This document shows positions 23,870 through 32,349 of a DNA stretch of 64,000 nucleotides, in pieces. Under the pieces are notes generated by a model, which was given only the letters and a program-made list of their open reading frames with translations, was not told where the DNA came from and did no database searches. Source of the stretch: FEN-1139 sp038207155 (lineage in GTDB: Bacteria > Myxococcota_A > Polyangia > Polyangiales > Polyangiaceae); NCBI GenBank assembly GCA_038207155.1, contig JBBRAB010000010.1, positions 70,915-134,914 on the forward strand. The letters are read 5' to 3'. Each line of letters begins with the position of its first letter. The first letter of the stretch is position 1. The position numbers were made by a program, and so were the translations under genes.

Positions 23870-25905
23870 AGAGGACAATCCATTCTGGCCGCCCATAGTT
23901 CAGCCCCCTTGGCGACGTTGACGACGAAGACCGAGACGGCGCGTTGCCCACCGAACCACAGCACGCCTTGGCCGGCATTGCTGCCGAGCGGCGAAAGGGT
24001 GACCGGACTGCCCAGCGGACCGAGCGCATCCGACAGTGTTTGCACGCGGAGTTGGCGTTGACCCGGAGGACCCTCTGCCCATTGGAGCAGCCAGCGATCG
24101 CCGGACAGGCGAGTGAGCGCCGGCGTGATGACGTCTCCACCCGGACCACCCGCGGGGATCCCAAAGCGTCTGGCAGGCTCGGCCGGCGCATCGAAGGACG
24201 CGCGAGCCAAGGACAGCCCCCAAGGCTCGGTCTCGAGCTGCCGCGAGGCGAAGGCCAGCAGCAGTTCCTCGCCCGACACCGCAACGGCGGGGGTGCCAAC
24301 GAAATGCGCCGTGGACTCAATCAGCCAAGGGCCGAGGCGACCGCGCCCATCGCGCGCTAGCCAGCCATGAGCGATGCGACCGCTCTGTCCGCCCTGTCGA
24401 AATGCCACGACGTGTCCGGCAGGACCGGCGCTGGCGATGCGTGGTTCGGTGACGGCAAGACCAGGCGTGACAGCCCAGACTTCCTCCGGCGGTTGACCCG
24501 GGAGTTGTCGGGCAAATCCGGTCTCGCCAAGTCCAAACAGGAAATCGGGCTGCGCGACCACGACGCGCGCTTGACGCAGCGGCGTGTCATCCCGCGTGAC
24601 TGCAAATCGCAGCTCGGAACCTGCGCTGAGCGGCACGACGGAGACGACTTTACTCGTGCCCGGCTCACGAAATGCGTAGCGAACACTGAGATCCTCAATG
24701 TTGACGAACAGGCCCGCGGCGCTCGTCGCGGACTCGGCCAGTCCGATCGCGAGGCGTCCGCTCTCCTGCGCGTTCACCACGACGGGCATCACGCCGAGCA
24801 CCGTGGTGGGAGCCAGCCGCGCGGCAGGACCGAACCCGACGCAAGCAGCGGTGGACACGCGCGGGGTGGTTGCGGGTGTCACGTGACTTCGCGCGGCCTT
24901 GACCGCGGTCGCGTTCGAGCGTGCGCGCCAGGCCCAACCGACGGCGACGACGCCCATGACTGCCAGCCCGATTGCGGCTAGTCGCCACCCCTTCGCGCGA
25001 GGACGCGGGCGTCGTGAGACGGGGCTTGGCGAGTGGCTTGGTCGCGAGGATACCGGCGGCGAGTAGGGGAGGGTGAGGGCCTCGTCGGCGGGCGCCAGTT
25101 CGAGGGGCCCGTACGGAAGGGTGGGCAAGTCGGGTGTGGGGTCCGGCGAGCGCTCGGGTGGTGCCAAGTGCGGCAGGGTCGGAAGGTCGTCGTCCTGCCG
25201 AAATCCCGGGATCGGACTGCACTCGGGGGGACTCGAGAGCGGGGAGAAGTTAGCGCTGGCGGGTGGTCCCGAGCTGACCGCGCGCGTGGCGGGGTACGGC
25301 GTGCGACGTCGCATCCCGGGTGCGGGCGTATTGCAGCGCGCCGGCATCGGCGTCATGTGACGCGCAGAGGTCGGAGGGGGGAGCGTCTCCGCCGCTGGGG
25401 CCAGTGCGACGAGATGGTGCAGCGGAGCCTCAGCTGCTCCTTCGCTCGGGACTTCGCGAATCGCCGAGGGAAGGTGACGCGGCGGTGGTGGCACCGCACC
25501 CGGAGGTCGAAGCGTACCGGAGTTGCTGCGGATCTCTTCCGAGTCCATCAGGGTGTGCGCCGCCGGTCGTCGCACAAGCGCATGAGTGCGTGGCGCAGGG
25601 GGCACGGTGCTCGGGGCGCGCTTCTCGAAGAGTTCACGCGGCAGCGGCGGGGGGCGCGTCACCCCTGGATCGACCGCGGGGATCAACACCGAGAGCTGAC
25701 GCTGCTTGGGAATGGCAGCGCTCAGCTCGGACACGCGATTGGCGGGCAGCCAGCGCTTCCAACCCTGGCGCCACACGAGCGAATCGACCGGAATGGCTCC
25801 GTCAGCAAGGCTCGCGACGAGCTCCCATTCACTCACGGGGATCGGGTCGCCCTGGGCGTTGGTCCAGTGCCAGTCGGCAGTTGCGGAGGGCACCATGAAC
25901 TCCAT
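23866..25905 (-). CDS. GYF_2-domain membrane protein with periplasmic propeller-like domain
   Basis: The 679 residues start with a GYF_2 (DUF4339) domain in the cytosol, recognisable as DWHWTNAQGDPIPVSEWELV followed by VDSLVWRQGWKRWLPA; such domains are found at the front of many bacterial membrane proteins. About 220 residues of Pro/Ser/Thr-rich linker follow. Next comes one membrane helix (LAAIGLAVMGVVAVGWAW, about 310-327), then about 340 residues outside with repeated strand-rich motifs (AVTPGLAVTEPRIASAGPAG, TPALTRLSGDRWLLQWAEG) that look like a beta-propeller. The propeller call is inference. The start may be GTG 25908, ATG 25905 or ATG 25896. Coupled to the downstream lipoprotein gene. 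Confidence 0.78.
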   Translation of the reverse strand: MEFMVPSATADWHWTNAQGDPIPVSEWELVASLADGAIPVDSLVWRQGWKRWLPANRVSELSAAIPKQRQLSVLIPAVDPGVTRPPPLPRELFEKRAPSTVPPAPRTHALVRRPAAHTLMDSEEIRSNSGTLRPPGAVPPPPRHLPSAIREVPSEGAAEAPLHHLVALAPAAETLPPPTSARHMTPMPARCNTPAPGMRRRTPYPATRAVSSGPPASANFSPLSSPPECSPIPGFRQDDDLPTLPHLAPPERSPDPTPDLPTLPYGPLELAPADEALTLPYSPPVSSRPSHSPSPVSRRPRPRAKGWRLAAIGLAVMGVVAVGWAWRARSNATAVKAARSHVTPATTPRVSTAACVGFGPAARLAPTTVLGVMPVVVNAQESGRLAIGLAESATSAAGLFVNIEDLSVRYAFREPGTSKVVSVVPLSAGSELRFAVTRDDTPLRQARVVVAQPDFLFGLGETGFARQLPGQPPEEVWAVTPGLAVTEPRIASAGPAGHVVAFRQGGQSGRIAHGWLARDGRGRLGPWLIESTAHFVGTPAVAVSGEELLLAFASRQLETEPWGLSLARASFDAPAEPARRFGIPAGGPGGDVITPALTRLSGDRWLLQWAEGPPGQRQLRVQTLSDALGPLGSPVTLSPLGSNAGQGVLWFGGQRAVSVFVVNVAKGAELWAARMDCPL

Positions 25906-25999
25906 CACGCGCTCAAGCAGCGCGTCTCGTGAGTATCACACGCCTCATGCTCGCACACAATCGAGACCGCGGGCCGGTGGGTTGGCCACCGGGAGTTCA

Positions 26000-26689
26000 T
26001 TAAGTGATTGAACCGAGTTCTCCCCGCGCGTCGTTGTCGCTGTCGCAGGCAACCACGCGGCCACCCCGACTGAGCGCGATGACGCCGCACAGTCGACCGC
26101 CTCGGGCCTGCACGGCCTGCGCGCAGGCGCGTGCGGTGGCCCCCGTGGTCACGACGTCATCAACCAACCAGAGCTGCGAAGGCAAACGCTCGCTCGTGCA
26201 GGTGAATGCTCCGGCCACGTTGTGCGCTCGATCAAGGGCACCCTGACCGACTTGGGAAGCGGTCGCACGCTCGCGAGCGAGCAAGTCCGGCAGGCAGCGA
26301 AGGCCGAGTTGTCGCCCGAGCGCGCCCGCCAGGAGCGCTGCTTGATTGTAGCCACGGGTCACCAATCGCTCGGGATGCAGGGGCACCGGCACGAGCACGG
26401 CACCTTTAGCGAGTATCGGAAGGCGTGCCGAAACCACGAGCATTCGCGCGAGCGGCGCGGCAAGCTCGGGGCGATCGTTGTACTTGAAGCGATGCAGCGC
26501 TCTGCGGATCGAGCCTTGATGTTGATACGGCGCGATGACGCTGGGGTGCGGACTCGCGTAGCGCAACTCGCCGCGACAGCTCGGACAGAAGGCATCGGCG
26601 CCGCTGGCCGCATCACAGCCCGGACAGAGTCGCGGGGCCAGCAGATCGAGGGCCCGGGCCAGCAGCGAAGTGAGAGTCGGGAGCGCCAT
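26000..26689 (-). CDS. ComF family phosphoribosyltransferase-like protein
   Basis: Related to ComFC/GntX, linked in other bacteria to DNA uptake. The 229 residues begin with a zinc-ribbon (Cys22, Cys25, Cys35, Cys38; LCPGC and FCPSC). A type I phosphoribosyltransferase-like fold follows, with VPVPLHPERLVTRGYNQA and the PRPP-binding loop LWLVDDVVTTGATARACAQ. No other competence genes are close. Start at the ATG at 26689. It is separated by 94 bases from the GYF_2 gene downstream and 83 from the PEGA-like gene upstream. Confidence 0.92.
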   Translation of the reverse strand: MALPTLTSLLARALDLLAPRLCPGCDAASGADAFCPSCRGELRYASPHPSVIAPYQHQGSIRRALHRFKYNDRPELAAPLARMLVVSARLPILAKGAVLVPVPLHPERLVTRGYNQAALLAGALGRQLGLRCLPDLLARERATASQVGQGALDRAHNVAGAFTCTSERLPSQLWLVDDVVTTGATARACAQAVQARGGRLCGVIALSRGGRVVACDSDNDARGELGSIT

Positions 26690-26772
26690 GGGCGCGAATC
26701 GACCTCGAGCTTGGCCGGTTGCCTGCGCATCGGCGGATTAGGGGAGCTGACGCGCTGTCGAGGGCTGTAAGT

Positions 26773-27558
26773 TTAAAAGCTCCCGGCGTAGTGCAGGCCG
26801 AGCGGGCTGGCTGCTGCCGAGGGCGCGCGCGCCTCGATCGTGGTTTGTCCGCCGCTGCGGAGCGCGTAGCCGCTCACGCCGAGCGCGAGTCCTCCACCGG
26901 CTAGACCGAGCGCGATGGCACCATCATGCGGCCCCTTGCGCGTCACGGTCGAGCCACCAAAATAGACAATCGCAGCGCCGAAAAAGCAGGCGCCCCCGAG
27001 GCCCATCAGGAGCGAGCCGGTCAAGGCGAGGTCTTCGCTGCCCGGATTAATCTCCAGGTGGCTCTTTTGCCGCGTCACGGTGATATCTGTGCGCCCGTTG
27101 GAGATCTCGAACGATTCGGCTTCAATTCGATAGCGACCCGGCGGCAGCTCGGCGACGAGCGGGGTATGCCCAAGTTCGCGAAAGGTGGTGGCGTCGAGGG
27201 ATTGCAGTCGAGATTCGGGCAGCGGCGCGACGAACACGCGCAGCTTGCCCTTGAGCGCCGTGATCTCAACGCGCGTCCCCGAACCGAAGGGGGTCCGCGA
27301 GACGTCGCTCGCCTCAGTCTCAGGCGCGCGCCCTGGTCGCGCGAGCGTGGCCTCGGCGTTGCTCTTTGGGGCACCCCGTGGAGCAGGTTTTTCGGCAGGA
27401 GCGGTGGGCGTTCTGGTCGTGTCCGCGGTCCCGGCTGGTGGGCTCGCGGCGGGAGCCACGCTGGCGCTCGCGGCGGGAGCTGGTGACGCGGGCTCGGCTG
27501 CCGCAGCGAACCCCGCGATGAAGCACGAGGCGAGCAGGGCCGCAGCGAGCTGCTTCAT
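26773..27558 (-). CDS. secreted PEGA-like protein with C-terminal membrane helices
   Basis: Predicted envelope protein, 261 residues. A signal peptide (MKQLAAALLASCFIAGFAAA) is followed by about 60 residues of Ala/Pro/Thr linker. Next is a small beta domain resembling a PEGA module (HTPLVAELPPGRYRIEAESF), then two hydrophobic stretches (LTGSLLMGLGGACFFGAAI and AIALGLAGGGLALGVSGYAL). PEGA domains are thought to bind surface layers or polysaccharide; the match here is weak. The start overlaps the Nudix stop by four bases (ATGA), so the pair is co-translated. Confidence 0.7.
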   Translation of the reverse strand: MKQLAAALLASCFIAGFAAAAEPASPAPAASASVAPAASPPAGTADTTRTPTAPAEKPAPRGAPKSNAEATLARPGRAPETEASDVSRTPFGSGTRVEITALKGKLRVFVAPLPESRLQSLDATTFRELGHTPLVAELPPGRYRIEAESFEISNGRTDITVTRQKSHLEINPGSEDLALTGSLLMGLGGACFFGAAIVYFGGSTVTRKGPHDGAIALGLAGGGLALGVSGYALRSGGQTTIEARAPSAAASPLGLHYAGSF

Positions 27559-27959
27559 GGCGTGAGCCCCAGCAGCTGACTCATCGAGACTTCATCGGCA
27601 GGAGTAAAGCTGTACCGCTCAAACTCCGCGCTGCGCGCCCAAGCGAAGGCGGTGACATGGACGGCCTTGGGCTCCCCTTCGAGCAGGGTGCACTCGTAGA
27701 GATGCAGGTCGACGCAGTAGTTGGCGTACGCGTGGCTCACGAAGCTCATGCGATTACCCACGCTCACTGTCACGCCGAGCCGGTGCGACACCTCGCGCGT
27801 CAGCGCAGCAGAATCGTCTTCACCCGGTTCGACGCGACCACCCGGGAACTCCCAGAGCAGTGGCAGCACGGCAGTCGCGCGTCGTTGGGTGATGAGGTAG
27901 GCGTCGCCGCGAGCAATGACTGCCGCGACGACGCGAATGGTGGGCGCTGACGTGGTCAA
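27555..27959 (-). CDS. Nudix/MutT-like protein with altered Nudix box
   Basis: A 134-residue protein with the MutT fold pattern: IRVVAAVIARGDAYLITQRR, the LWEFPGGRVEPGE lead-in and a C-terminal FAWARSAEFERYSFTPAD stretch like those of MutT/8-oxo-dGTP pyrophosphatases. The Nudix box (residues 41-63) runs GRVEPGE ... REVSHRLGV, where the expected pair of metal-binding glutamates (REUXEE) is replaced by His59-Arg60. I checked this against the DNA. Activity may be lost or changed. The start appears to be TTG at 27959; no better codon lies upstream of the first strand. It sits seven bases after the FHA gene and overlaps the next gene. Confidence 0.82.
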   Translation of the reverse strand: MTTSAPTIRVVAAVIARGDAYLITQRRATAVLPLLWEFPGGRVEPGEDDSAALTREVSHRLGVTVSVGNRMSFVSHAYANYCVDLHLYECTLLEGEPKAVHVTAFAWARSAEFERYSFTPADEVSMSQLLGLTP

Positions 27960-27966
27960 GTCGGAC

Positions 27967-29031
27967 TCAGTAATCCACGCGGAAGAGTTGCTGCCCCATG
28001 AGCAGTACGTCCCCCGTGATCAGGCCATGCTCGGTCTTGATTCGCACGAAGGTGCCGTTCGAGCTACCGACGTCCGTCAGCGTGATACGGCCGTCGGGGT
28101 CACGGCCGAGGCGGCAGTGAAGGCCCGACACGTAGCCGTCTTCGGCGAACAGGATGTCGCCGCGCTCACGACCGCAGTGGACGCCGCGCTCGGGAATGGG
28201 AAACGAGTTGCCGGTCGTATCGCGACCAATCACGAGCGCGAGTCGACCGACGTAGCCCTTGGCGGGACTACCGAAACGATGCACCCCGTCGGCGGTCGGC
28301 GGTTGCGACACGAGTTCCTCAAATCGCACGATTTCCTGGCCAATTCGGAAGATATCGCCGAACTCGAGCGGCCAGGGCGCGTGGGGACGCAGCTTCAGGT
28401 AGACGCCGTTCAGCGAGTTCGTGTCCTTGACGAGGAGCTCGACGCCGCGGCGGGTGATCAGCGCATGCTTGGGTGACAGGTAGCTGTCGCCCGCGAAGAT
28501 CGAGCCCGTATCGCGTCCAATGACCACCGTAGCCGTGTCGGGCAGCAGGTAGCTTCCCGCTTCGGTGCCGTCGGCGCGCAGCGCGACGAACTGCACCGGA
28601 AAGCCGCCCGCAGCGGTGGCTGCTGGCGCAACCGGAGCTGCAACCGGCGCGGGCGCAGGTGCCGCTGCCAGGGCGCTGAGGTTGTAACCGCAACCCGCGC
28701 AGAAGCGATTGCCCTGGGGATTGACGTGCGAGCATTGTGGGCAAGAGACGTCAGCAGCGGCAGCCGCGACCGGCACTTCCACCGGAGCAGGCGCTGCAAC
28801 CGGCGCGGGTCGCGGCGGCTGAAACACGGGCGCCGTCGAAGCGAGCGGTGCGGGCGCTGGTGCCGCCATGGGTGCTGCTGGCGCGACGACCGCTGCCGGT
28901 ACGCCGTGGGGCGGAGTCTGCGGGCTGAACGGCTTCGGAGCCGCTGCCTCGCGGGGAAGCTCAGCGCCACAACCCAAGCAGAACTTGTAGTGGTCCTGGT
29001 TTTCCTTCCCGCATTTGCGACAGGTGATCAC
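27967..29031 (-). CDS. double zinc-ribbon, double FHA domain protein
   Basis: Cytosolic signalling adaptor, 354 residues. Zinc ribbon 1 is at the N-terminus (Cys4, Cys7, Cys18, Cys21) and zinc ribbon 2 after an Ala/Pro linker (SCPQCSHVNPQGNRFCAGC). Two forkhead-associated domains follow, which bind phosphothreonine: the first around VVIGRDTGSIFAGDSYLSPK then DTNSLNGVYL, the second around GVHCGRERGDILFAEDGYVS then DVGSSNGTFV. The Arg, Ser, Asn and Gly positions expected for phosphopeptide contact are present in both. The start is the GTG at 29031 behind a good GAGGAGG. Such proteins usually partner with Ser/Thr kinases, none of which is in the window. Confidence 0.9.
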   Translation of the reverse strand: MITCRKCGKENQDHYKFCLGCGAELPREAAAPKPFSPQTPPHGVPAAVVAPAAPMAAPAPAPLASTAPVFQPPRPAPVAAPAPVEVPVAAAAADVSCPQCSHVNPQGNRFCAGCGYNLSALAAAPAPAPVAAPVAPAATAAGGFPVQFVALRADGTEAGSYLLPDTATVVIGRDTGSIFAGDSYLSPKHALITRRGVELLVKDTNSLNGVYLKLRPHAPWPLEFGDIFRIGQEIVRFEELVSQPPTADGVHRFGSPAKGYVGRLALVIGRDTTGNSFPIPERGVHCGRERGDILFAEDGYVSGLHCRLGRDPDGRITLTDVGSSNGTFVRIKTEHGLITGDVLLMGQQLFRVDY

Positions 29032-29212
29032 GCTGGGCCTCCTCGTGCCGGCAGTGGGCCCGCCTTCCGGGTCCGAACTACCGCGACAAGTTCGCGATTA
29101 TCCACGGACCCACCCTGGGGTCAAGACTTGCTGGTGCCTCAATCCCCAGAGGGGGCCTCCCTGCGCTGGACCTGGCGGGCCGGACAGTCGTCAGCGCAGC
29201 GCCGGAAGCGGT

Positions 29213-29242
29213 CAGACTGCCTGCCGACAGGCCGGCAGTCTG
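29213..29242 (-). terminator. strong hairpin after the DUF4349 lipoprotein gene
   Basis: CAGACTGCC and GGCAGTCTG form a perfect 9-bp stem, with three more inner pairs (GCC/GGC) around GACA. It begins 18 bases past the stop of the DUF4349 gene. No U-tract follows, which is common in high-GC genomes. Confidence 0.55.
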
Positions 29243-29259
29243 ATTCGCAGAGGTGGGGT

Positions 29260-30519
29260 CTAGAACGCGACGTTGATACCGAGCGCAGGCTGCACGAGGG
29301 CGTGGGCTCCATAGTGGTTCCCAAAGGCGCCGTACAGGCGAACCTCAGTGTCCACGAGCAGGACCGGACTCTTGTAGAGCTCAAATCCCAGGGCGCCGCC
29401 TGCCACGAGCTCGTTGTAACCCGCGACCCGCGAGTAGCCGCCGCGAAACCCGATGTAAGGGTTGAACCAGCGCCGCGAGCCGCCACCGAGGTAGTCCGAA
29501 TAGAGATCGCCGCCCGCAGTGATCATGAGGCGATCGAGATCGCCCTTGCCAAACAGGCGCGACTGAAGCCCATCGACATCCAGACTAAAGTGCCGCGAGA
29601 AGCGCAGCGAGAAGCCGCCGCCGTAGGTGGACTGACTGCCCTGTGCGCCCCGCAGGTCGAGCATCGTCGTCATCCGCAGCCCGGGATAGAACTTGGCTTC
29701 GGGCGAGACCCCCGTGTCCACCCAATGACGTTTGGCGAAGAGCTCCAGGTGAATCGTGGCGCGACTCGAACGATCCTTGAGCCAGCGGATTTCGCCTTTA
29801 AGTTGTTCGATTTCGCCGCGAACACGTCCGATCTCGGTCTCAACCTTCATCGTCTCCTCGACGGTCTTGGCCAGAGCGAGGATCTCTTCCAGTCTTGCGA
29901 TCACACGCTGGAGATTCTGGAGTCGCAACTGCGCGTCAAAGTAGTCTTTGCCAACATCGCGCGAGGACACCTGCCTCGTGCGAATCGCACCGAGTGACTC
30001 GAGCTCCTTCAGGAAATCCTGGGCGCCCTGAGCCGGGATCCTCAACGTAATATTGGCTGTCGGGGCCTGGTGGTCCTCGTTGTTGAAGGTCTCTTCAACG
30101 AGTTGACCGTGGGACTTCTGGAGCTGCTGATGAAGGCGCTCGACGGCGTCGCGCATATCGCTGACCTCGATGCCGAGCCGGGCCTCGATGTCGAGCATCG
30201 GAGCTTTGTCGACCGCACCCGGGCTCGACGGCGCGCTGGCATCGTCCGGCGTCCGTGCTTCGGGGGGAGCGGGGACCGGTGCCTGTTGCGGACCGGGCGG
30301 GTCCGCCGCTTGCTTGGCTCCCTCTTCGGAGGCCAGCATTAGCTCCGCGCCGGATGCTGAACTCGCCCCGGAACTGCGCGACTCGGCATTGTCCGCCGCA
30401 CCAGGCGGTGACGCCGCGGCCATCGGTTCGGGAGACGCCGCTTCAGTCTGCCGGGCGCCGCAGGCCAGTTGGGTTAGCAGAGGAGTCACCAGACTGACAA
30501 ACACGAGGGAGCGTTTCAT
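29260..30519 (-). CDS. DUF4349 lipoprotein with C-terminal barrel-like domain
   Basis: Predicted lipoprotein of 419 residues: signal with lipobox QLAC, then an Ala/Ser/Pro linker to about residue 105. A DUF4349 region follows (NITLRIPAQGAQDFLKELES, RTRQVSSRDVGKDYFDAQLR, long coiled coil VEETMKVETEIGRVRGEIEQ and LKDRSSRATIHLELF). In most DUF4349 proteins a membrane helix follows. Here there are instead about 150 residues with alternating strands, Gly/aromatic content and a C-terminal Phe (PALGINVAF), the look of an outer-membrane barrel. Function unknown. Followed by a strong hairpin. Confidence 0.82.
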   Translation of the reverse strand: MKRSLVFVSLVTPLLTQLACGARQTEAASPEPMAAASPPGAADNAESRSSGASSASGAELMLASEEGAKQAADPPGPQQAPVPAPPEARTPDDASAPSSPGAVDKAPMLDIEARLGIEVSDMRDAVERLHQQLQKSHGQLVEETFNNEDHQAPTANITLRIPAQGAQDFLKELESLGAIRTRQVSSRDVGKDYFDAQLRLQNLQRVIARLEEILALAKTVEETMKVETEIGRVRGEIEQLKGEIRWLKDRSSRATIHLELFAKRHWVDTGVSPEAKFYPGLRMTTMLDLRGAQGSQSTYGGGFSLRFSRHFSLDVDGLQSRLFGKGDLDRLMITAGGDLYSDYLGGGSRRWFNPYIGFRGGYSRVAGYNELVAGGALGFELYKSPVLLVDTEVRLYGAFGNHYGAHALVQPALGINVAF

Positions 30520-30819
30520 TCGAGCATTCCTTAAGCATCGAGGGAGCCTCTTGGCTCGCGACCAGGCAACGTATCACGGGGGCAAGTCTTACAGTGAGCG
30601 AGCACCGGCCTCGCAGCGGAACGTTCGTCGGGCGCCTGCTCTGGCGCGCGGTGGCGAGCGCGCGGAGGTCATCATGACCAACGAGCCGACCAGGGCGTCG
30701 GATCCGCCCTCGCGTTCAGATCCGGCGAGCCGTCAGCATTTCCCGCTTCTGCGGAGATATGGGGTTAACCCAGGGGCGCTTCGAGTCGTTCCCGTGGTCG
30801 TACCCCTACAGGAGCAGCA
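30520..30819. other. divergent intergenic region
   Basis: 300 bases between the DUF4349 gene and the soluble chemoreceptor gene. It must hold both promoters. No gene, convincing hairpin or sigma-54 motif is seen. Confidence 0.5.
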
Positions 30820-32337
30820 ATGACCCGACGACGCCTTGACGTGGTGACCCCAAATGAATCTGAGGTGAAAACCGTACCCGAGTTGACGCAGCGGCTTGTC
30901 GCCGGGGACCTCACGGTTCGCTTGGCCGCAGGCGAAGAGGGGGCCCTGTCGACCGAGCTCGTCGAGTCGCTCAACCAGATGGTCGAGTCGATTGCGGAGC
31001 GGATGCACTGGTACGAGTCGATGCTCGATTCAATCCCGTTTCCGATTTCGGTCACGGACAAAGACATGCGCTGGACGTTCATCAATCGCGCGGCCATGTC
31101 CGTTACCGGCAAGCAGCGCGCGGAAGTGCTCGGGCACCAGTGCCACGAGTGGGGCGCCGACATTTGTCAGAGTGAGCGCTGCGGCGTGGCGCTTTGGCGC
31201 AAAGGCGTGAGCGAGTCCACCTTCCATCAGCCCGCGCTCGAGCGTGAGTTCCAGGTCAACACGTCTCCCTTGCTCGACCGCGCCGGGGCTCAGGTGGGGC
31301 ACATTGAGGTGGTGCAGGACATCACGGAACACATTTCGCTGCGACAGAAAGCTGAGAGCTTGGCGGCGGAAAATGCCGCCACGGCCGAGCTGCTGGAGTC
31401 CCAAGCCGAGCAGATCCTGATCGCGATGACTGCGGCCGCCTCCGGGGATCTCACCCGAACGGCGTCGGTTTCGGGTGGTGGCGTGATGTCGAAGATCGGT
31501 GCTTCCCTCAATCTGATGACGGCCTCACTTCGCGACAAGGTGGGCGCCATCGCAGGTAGCGGCAAGGAACTCAACCAGGCCTCGCAAGCCTTGCTTCAGG
31601 CGCTTGGGAGCATGGCCGCCAATTCGGATCATACCTCGAGCCAGGCGAGCATGGCGTCCAGCTCCGCCGACTTGATCAATCAGAACGTCTCAACCGTTGC
31701 CAGCGCCATTGAGGAAATGAGCGCCAGCATTCGCGAGATTTCCAGCAACGCCGCGACCGGCGCCAAGGTCGCTCAGAATGCGGTCGCCGAGGCGACGCAA
31801 ACCACTCAGAGCATTCGAAAGCTCGGCGAGAGCAGCTTGGAGATCGGAAAGGTGGTCAAGCTCATTGCCAGCGTGGCCCAGCAGACCAACCTGCTTGCGC
31901 TCAACGCCACCATCGAGGCCGCCCGTGCCGGTGATGCCGGGCGTGGGTTCGCCGTCGTTGCCAACGAGGTGAAGGAGCTTGCCAAGGAGACGGCGCGTGC
32001 CACCGAAGAGATCGGTCGGCGTGCTGACGGTATCCAGAGTGATACCCGTGGCGTTGTCGACCACATCGCCAAGATCACCGAGGTGATCAGCAAGATCCAT
32101 GAGTCGCAGAGCACGATCGCAGCCGCGGTCGAGGAGCAAACCGCCACCACCGCGGAGATCACGCGCAGCGTCTCGGATGCGGCCCATGGAACGGCCGAAA
32201 TTGCGCGCAGCTCGGCGGCCGTCTTCAAGTCGGCGAGCGACACGTCGGCTCTGGCGACCACGACCCAGAGCTCGGCCCGTAGCGTCGAGACGATCGCAGC
32301 TCGGATTTCGGCGATTGCCGCCCAATTCCGGATGTAA
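30820..32337 (+). CDS. soluble methyl-accepting chemotaxis-like protein (HAMP-PAS-HAMP-MCP)
   Basis: Chemoreceptor-type signalling protein of 505 residues with no membrane segment, so it acts in the cytosol. An N-terminal HAMP-like stretch (LTQRLVAGDLTVRLAAGEEG) is followed by a PAS domain (about 65-180). The PAS contains three cysteines (GHQCHEWGADICQSERCGVA), a pattern that could bind a metal or sense redox state. Then come a second HAMP-like region (AAASGDLTRTASVSGGGVM) and the long MCP signalling hairpin. Its tip is conserved: IASVAQQTNLLALNATIEAA and RAGDAGRGFAVVANEVKEL. It starts at ATG 30820 behind CAGGAGCAGCA. No CheA/CheW genes are near; the SpoU gene follows after 12 bases. Confidence 0.92.
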   Translation: MTRRRLDVVTPNESEVKTVPELTQRLVAGDLTVRLAAGEEGALSTELVESLNQMVESIAERMHWYESMLDSIPFPISVTDKDMRWTFINRAAMSVTGKQRAEVLGHQCHEWGADICQSERCGVALWRKGVSESTFHQPALEREFQVNTSPLLDRAGAQVGHIEVVQDITEHISLRQKAESLAAENAATAELLESQAEQILIAMTAAASGDLTRTASVSGGGVMSKIGASLNLMTASLRDKVGAIAGSGKELNQASQALLQALGSMAANSDHTSSQASMASSSADLINQNVSTVASAIEEMSASIREISSNAATGAKVAQNAVAEATQTTQSIRKLGESSLEIGKVVKLIASVAQQTNLLALNATIEAARAGDAGRGFAVVANEVKELAKETARATEEIGRRADGIQSDTRGVVDHIAKITEVISKIHESQSTIAAAVEEQTATTAEITRSVSDAAHGTAEIARSSAAVFKSASDTSALATTTQSSARSVETIAARISAIAAQFRM

Positions 32338-32349
32338 TCTGCGGAGTCG

